Shown here: in pieces, positions 60,952 through 64,000 of the stretch
Numbering within the stretch: position 1 is the first letter of the stretch
Layout of the letters: every line of letters starts with the position of its first letter
Assembly (NCBI RefSeq): GCF_000002875.2
Contig: NC_009420.2
Coordinates: forward strand, 680,001 to 744,000
Direction of reading: 5' to 3'
From: Leishmania infantum JPCM5
Lineage: Eukaryota > Euglenozoa > Kinetoplastea > Trypanosomatida > Trypanosomatidae
DNA: 64,000 nt
Position numbers and translations under genes: made by a program
The notes under the pieces: generated by a model
Database searches by the model: none
What the model was told of the DNA's origin: nothing
Seen by the model: only the letters and a program-made list of their open reading frames with translations

Positions 60952-61491
60952 TCAGTAGTTGAAGTACTTCTCATTCAGGGACTGGAAGGCGGGGATGTAG
61001 TTCTTGATGATACCTAAGATGACAGCGAAAATGGTGAGCAGCACAAACGAAATGATGGAGTACTTGATGAGAGGTGCGTTGCGATCGTAGCACTCCGCCT
61101 TGATGGTTGACGTTCGTTTGCAGCTCTTCGTCGTGCACGTGGCCGCCTCCAGCACGGCAATCACCTCGCACTCCTGCACCACAACGGTGTCGTTCAAGGG
61201 CTTTTCACCCTGAATTCCCTCGAAGAGGCGCGCCGTATCTGCGCGCACCTGCTGGCTAGAGATGTAGTCATTGCACATCTTGGTGGAGCACTCGTTGCAG
61301 GAGCTGACGGTCCACGACACATTCGTGAGCGGGCTGCACCCACCCTGGTAGCAGCAGCGACACGTGCACACAATAGGGCTCGACAGCGAAGACTCCTCAG
61401 CCGTGACGACAGCGGCACGTAGGCCGCACACAATCGCCACAACCAAGAGCACACGCACCACACCGAGTCGCAATCCGGCACAGGCCGCCAT
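60952..61491 (-). CDS. Small Cys-rich type I membrane protein
   Basis: A 179-residue protein of unknown family. Residues 1-31 form a signal peptide (hydrophobic core LRLGVVRVLLVVAIVCGL). The ectodomain (32-141) holds twelve cysteines (for example CTCRCC at 42-47, SCNEC at 64-68), consistent with six disulfides, and two N-glycosylation sequons (NVSW at 57, NDTV at 100). A single hydrophobic span lies at about 142-163 (LIKYSIISFVLLTIFAVILG). The cytosolic tail is short and ends in aromatic residues (EKYFNY). The ATG at 61491 sits directly before the signal peptide. The topology suggests a secretory-pathway or surface protein. The short size and cysteine spacing do not let me name a domain. Confidence 0.85.
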   Translation of the reverse strand: MAACAGLRLGVVRVLLVVAIVCGLRAAVVTAEESSLSSPIVCTCRCCYQGGCSPLTNVSWTVSSCNECSTKMCNDYISSQQVRADTARLFEGIQGEKPLNDTVVVQECEVIAVLEAATCTTKSCKRTSTIKAECYDRNAPLIKYSIISFVLLTIFAVILGIIKNYIPAFQSLNEKYFNY

Positions 61492-63008
61492 CCTTCTCGC
61501 TCAAGCTCACCGTTCACAAAGACAGGCAAGAGATACCCTCAGCAGAAAAAAAGAGAGGATAAGCGATAAAGGAATAGAAGGGAGAGGGCCGATGGGGAAG
61601 TGGGGTGCAACGAGCCAAGCGGCGTTTTGTCCGTTGGCTTGTGTGGCGCGAGGGGGTGTGCGGGGTACGCGGGGGGAGGGGTAAGAGCGTATGTATGAAA
61701 AAATAGAAGTTTGTGCGTGTGGGTATCCCTAATTCAGCTCAAAAGAAGTACGACAGCGCGAGGCAACGCTGACAACTTAAAATCAAGTTATGAAAAAAAA
61801 AATACATAAGAAAATGGAGGGGCACCACTCCCGGGGTATGGGAGGGGGCTATGCAAATCGCGGCTGCAGCGAAGCAATCAAACATATATATTATAACAAG
61901 CTCCCTGGTTCCGCCGCGTTTGTGTCAGCGTATTTATTCGATTTCGCTTCCGTAGGCCGCGTGCGCGTGTATGGGTGAGTGCGACTACCCGAAATGAGAA
62001 GAAAAGAGTGGCATGGAGGGGTGGTGAAGAAAAGCGAATGGAAAAAGAGAGGTAGCGGTGGGGTGGTTCCTGGGCCCGTTATACCAACACAGCGCTCCTA
62101 ACAGCTCGCGTCTCCCCTCTCTCGTGTCCATCCTCCCTCTCCATTATGCGTGCGAAAGGAGGGGAAGGTAGTCGGGCGAAGAGATGCGCAGCACCACGAT
62201 CGCCACCCCGTACGTGGCCATTCACCCTACAGGAAAGAAGAGCAGCCAGGCAGACAGAGAACAAGCAAGCGTGAGCCGTCACCGCCGCGCGAGGTCTATG
62301 CGCAACAGCCCCCTCTCGTGTGCCTAAAAGGTCTCACCTCTGATCTGATCCTGCCCAGTGAGCATCCATCGATCACTATGGAGCTTTATAAGTCGGCTTC
62401 ACGACGACTCACCATGCCTACGCAGCGGTGGTGCTGCGGTAGCCTCTTTCCGAACACATGTGCGAGCAGCGCGACGGAAAGGATACATTTTCCACGAGCG
62501 GGCCGCCCATTCGTTTTCCTTCTGTAAATTGCATGTGCGTCTATATCAGTAACAAGAGGCGAATGCACGCATGGGCGCATCACAGGCAGAAAAAAAGAAA
62601 TACAGGGAGAACAGCATCTAACAAAGAAAAGGAAAACGAAACAAAAAAGCGGTAAGCCCCCCTCCTCCCCTGCAGAGAAGCGCGCCAAGTCTCCACAATA
62701 TCTTGCGCGAGCGCTCTCATTATGCTCACGATTGGCAGAGGTGCGCGTCTATGAATGAACCCTGCGGTGTTGCAAAGAAAGAAAAAGTGTAAAAGTGCAT
62801 CTATAAAGCCAAACAAAAGCATCTACGTGCCTCCGCCTGTGCACCGGTACACCTGGGCGAAAAGGAGATGCACAGGGGGAGGGGGTTGAGCATGTCAACG
62901 AGTGAGAGAAAGACGAAGCGCGTGCGCCATGTAAGCCGACGTGGAGGATGAGCCGCAGCCATGCACGAGGCCTCTCGCAAACAGATCGGCACAGCGCACC
63001 GCAATGCT
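61492..63008. other. Intergenic spacer (1.5 kb)
   Basis: 5' region of the Cys-rich membrane protein and 3' UTR of the gene cut by the window edge. AT-richer than other spacers at 61770-61930 (an A10 run and ATATATTATAA near 61885). No gene-like frame on either strand. Confidence 0.7.
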
Positions 63009-64000
63009 CTAAAAGAGCTCCATGGAGTACTGGGGGTCAGCAGCGTAGTTGGGCATCGGCGCCGAGCTCATCTCAGCCCACCACGCAGCGCTGTTGCCGC
63101 TGCCGTCGCCTGTGCCGCTGCCGTGAATGCGGCTGCGCTTGCCCGCGCTCGTTGATAGTCGACTGTCATTCGGGTTGTGAGCCCCCATCACCTGTCGCAA
63201 CTCACGGATGGCGGTGTCGTTGCGCTGCTCCACGATCCAAGTTGGAAGGATAACCTGTCCGTACGGCGTTGTCGGCGGCACACCCTCACCCGCCACGCCA
63301 GTGGAGGACTGACCCTGGTGTGGTGTCTTGCGCGGTGCCTCGTCGTCGCCCGTCGACTCCGCCGTCTCAGCCGCGCTTTGTGCCTTGGCCAGCGCCGACA
63401 TGTTTGCCTGCTGCCTCCTCTGCAGGTAGTGGATGTCCTGCAGCGTCGAGCTCACCTCCTGCTGCGTATGCTGGTTCAAGAAGAAGTTGCGGCCGCGGAA
63501 AGCGCTTGTGGGGGAGACTGGCGGTGGCAGCGGCGTTGTCGCGTTGCCTTCGGTGGCCTCCACACGTCGGCGCTTAGTCGTTTCGTCGTCGCCTGCGCCT
63601 CCGGCAAAGTCGCTGTCGTCTGGGGGGCCGCTGACGGCGCGAATAGGGTGTTCGCCATCAACTACGTCCACCTCCTCTTCTTCAGGCAGGCCCGGCGCGG
63701 CTGCTACGACAGGCCCGTGCTCCTCCTGTCTAGGTGGCCGCGAGTAGGACGTGGCTGGCCCTGCCATGCGCACCTCTGTGCGTACCGTGCGGGTCGGCGC
63801 AAGTTCAGTTGGATCGGCGTGCGGGCGGCTGTAGTTGTTGGCGCGGCCTTCCACCGTGACGGACTGCACAGACGACACACCACCCCTAAGAGCCGACGAC
63901 GGACCAGCAGCGCCGACCATGCCGCCGTTCTGCGACACGTACTCAGCAACCTGCTGCATCATCCACTGCTGGTCAAACTGTCTCAGCTCGTGCTGCAGCG
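63009..64000 (-). CDS. C-terminal part of an unrecognised low-complexity protein (cut by the window edge)
   Basis: The frame is open through the right edge: from 64000 it reads without a stop into MMQQVAEYVSQNGG, so the methionine at 63962 is probably internal. The visible 329 residues are mostly disordered, rich in Pro, Ser, Ala and Gly, with an acidic patch (EEEEVDVVD), a basic cluster KRRRVE (nuclear-signal-like), a Gln-rich helical piece around FFLNQHTQQEVSSTLQDIHYLQRRQQ, and tandem YSRP motifs (NNYSRPHAD, TSYSRPPRQ). The C-terminus ends SMELF. A nuclear or RNA-associated role would fit but is only inference. The N-terminal domain that would identify it lies outside the window. Confidence 0.75.
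   Translation of the reverse strand, partial: LQHELRQFDQQWMMQQVAEYVSQNGGMVGAAGPSSALRGGVSSVQSVTVEGRANNYSRPHADPTELAPTRTVRTEVRMAGPATSYSRPPRQEEHGPVVAAAPGLPEEEEVDVVDGEHPIRAVSGPPDDSDFAGGAGDDETTKRRRVEATEGNATTPLPPPVSPTSAFRGRNFFLNQHTQQEVSSTLQDIHYLQRRQQANMSALAKAQSAAETAESTGDDEAPRKTPHQGQSSTGVAGEGVPPTTPYGQVILPTWIVEQRNDTAIRELRQVMGAHNPNDSRLSTSAGKRSRIHGSGTGDGSGNSAAWWAEMSSAPMPNYAADPQYSMELF

Noticed and set aside
1..64000. Strand-switch region, tRNA/snRNA genes, CRISPR array or bacterial-type operon signals
   Set aside because: All genes face the same way; I found no paired tRNA A/B boxes, no regularly spaced direct repeats with unique spacers and no ribosome-binding-site pattern. Snake-like small RNAs (snoRNAs) cannot be excluded by eye.

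Overview
The window reads as nuclear DNA of a trypanosomatid, most likely Leishmania or a close relative (Leishmaniinae). Eighteen intron-free protein genes all lie on the minus strand. They are separated by 0.8-3.6 kb spacers rich in simple repeats (CA/TG, GA, poly-G, poly-T), polypurine/polypyrimidine stretches and GC-rich codons. That is the layout of one polycistronic transcription unit processed by trans-splicing and polyadenylation. There is no strand switch, no tRNA or rRNA gene that I could see, and no conventional promoter. Starts were placed at in-frame ATG codons; several longer open frames begin only at GTG/CTG-type codons and were trimmed.

In transcription order (high to low coordinates): a gene cut by the right edge (63009-64000); a Cys-rich type I membrane protein (60952-61491); a NOC3-like nucleolar protein (57877-59778); major vault protein (53714-56344); mitoribosomal protein uS5m (50762-52057); DEAD-box helicases RRP3/DDX47 (48310-49893) and HAS1/DDX18 (45146-47122); an unrecognised protein with a basic N-terminal region and one membrane segment (40731-43364); an atypical small-GTPase-like protein (34542-37163); a MORN-repeat protein (28986-31802); a coiled-coil protein (26706-27866); a Rat1/XRN2-type 5'-3' exoribonuclease (22856-25495); a TPR protein (19487-21724); a small mitochondrial-looking membrane protein (18165-18485); succinate-semialdehyde dehydrogenase (14382-15911); a beta-propeller-like type I membrane protein (11418-13070); a 1834-residue mitochondrial-looking helical protein (4325-9829); and COG3 of the Golgi tethering complex (635-3490).

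The neighbours do not form a metabolic pathway, as is usual in trypanosomatid units, but four of the eighteen (NOC3, RRP3, HAS1 and the XRN) belong to ribosome or nuclear RNA maturation, and uS5m is a mitoribosome part. The spacer at 37164-40730 holds a block of about 400 bp resembling a SIDER2 degenerate retroposon. The most unusual items are the GTPase-like protein, whose G domain seems interrupted by about 150 residues before the G5 element and which ends in a CaaX-like tetrapeptide, and the 877-residue protein with the architecture of an inner nuclear membrane protein.
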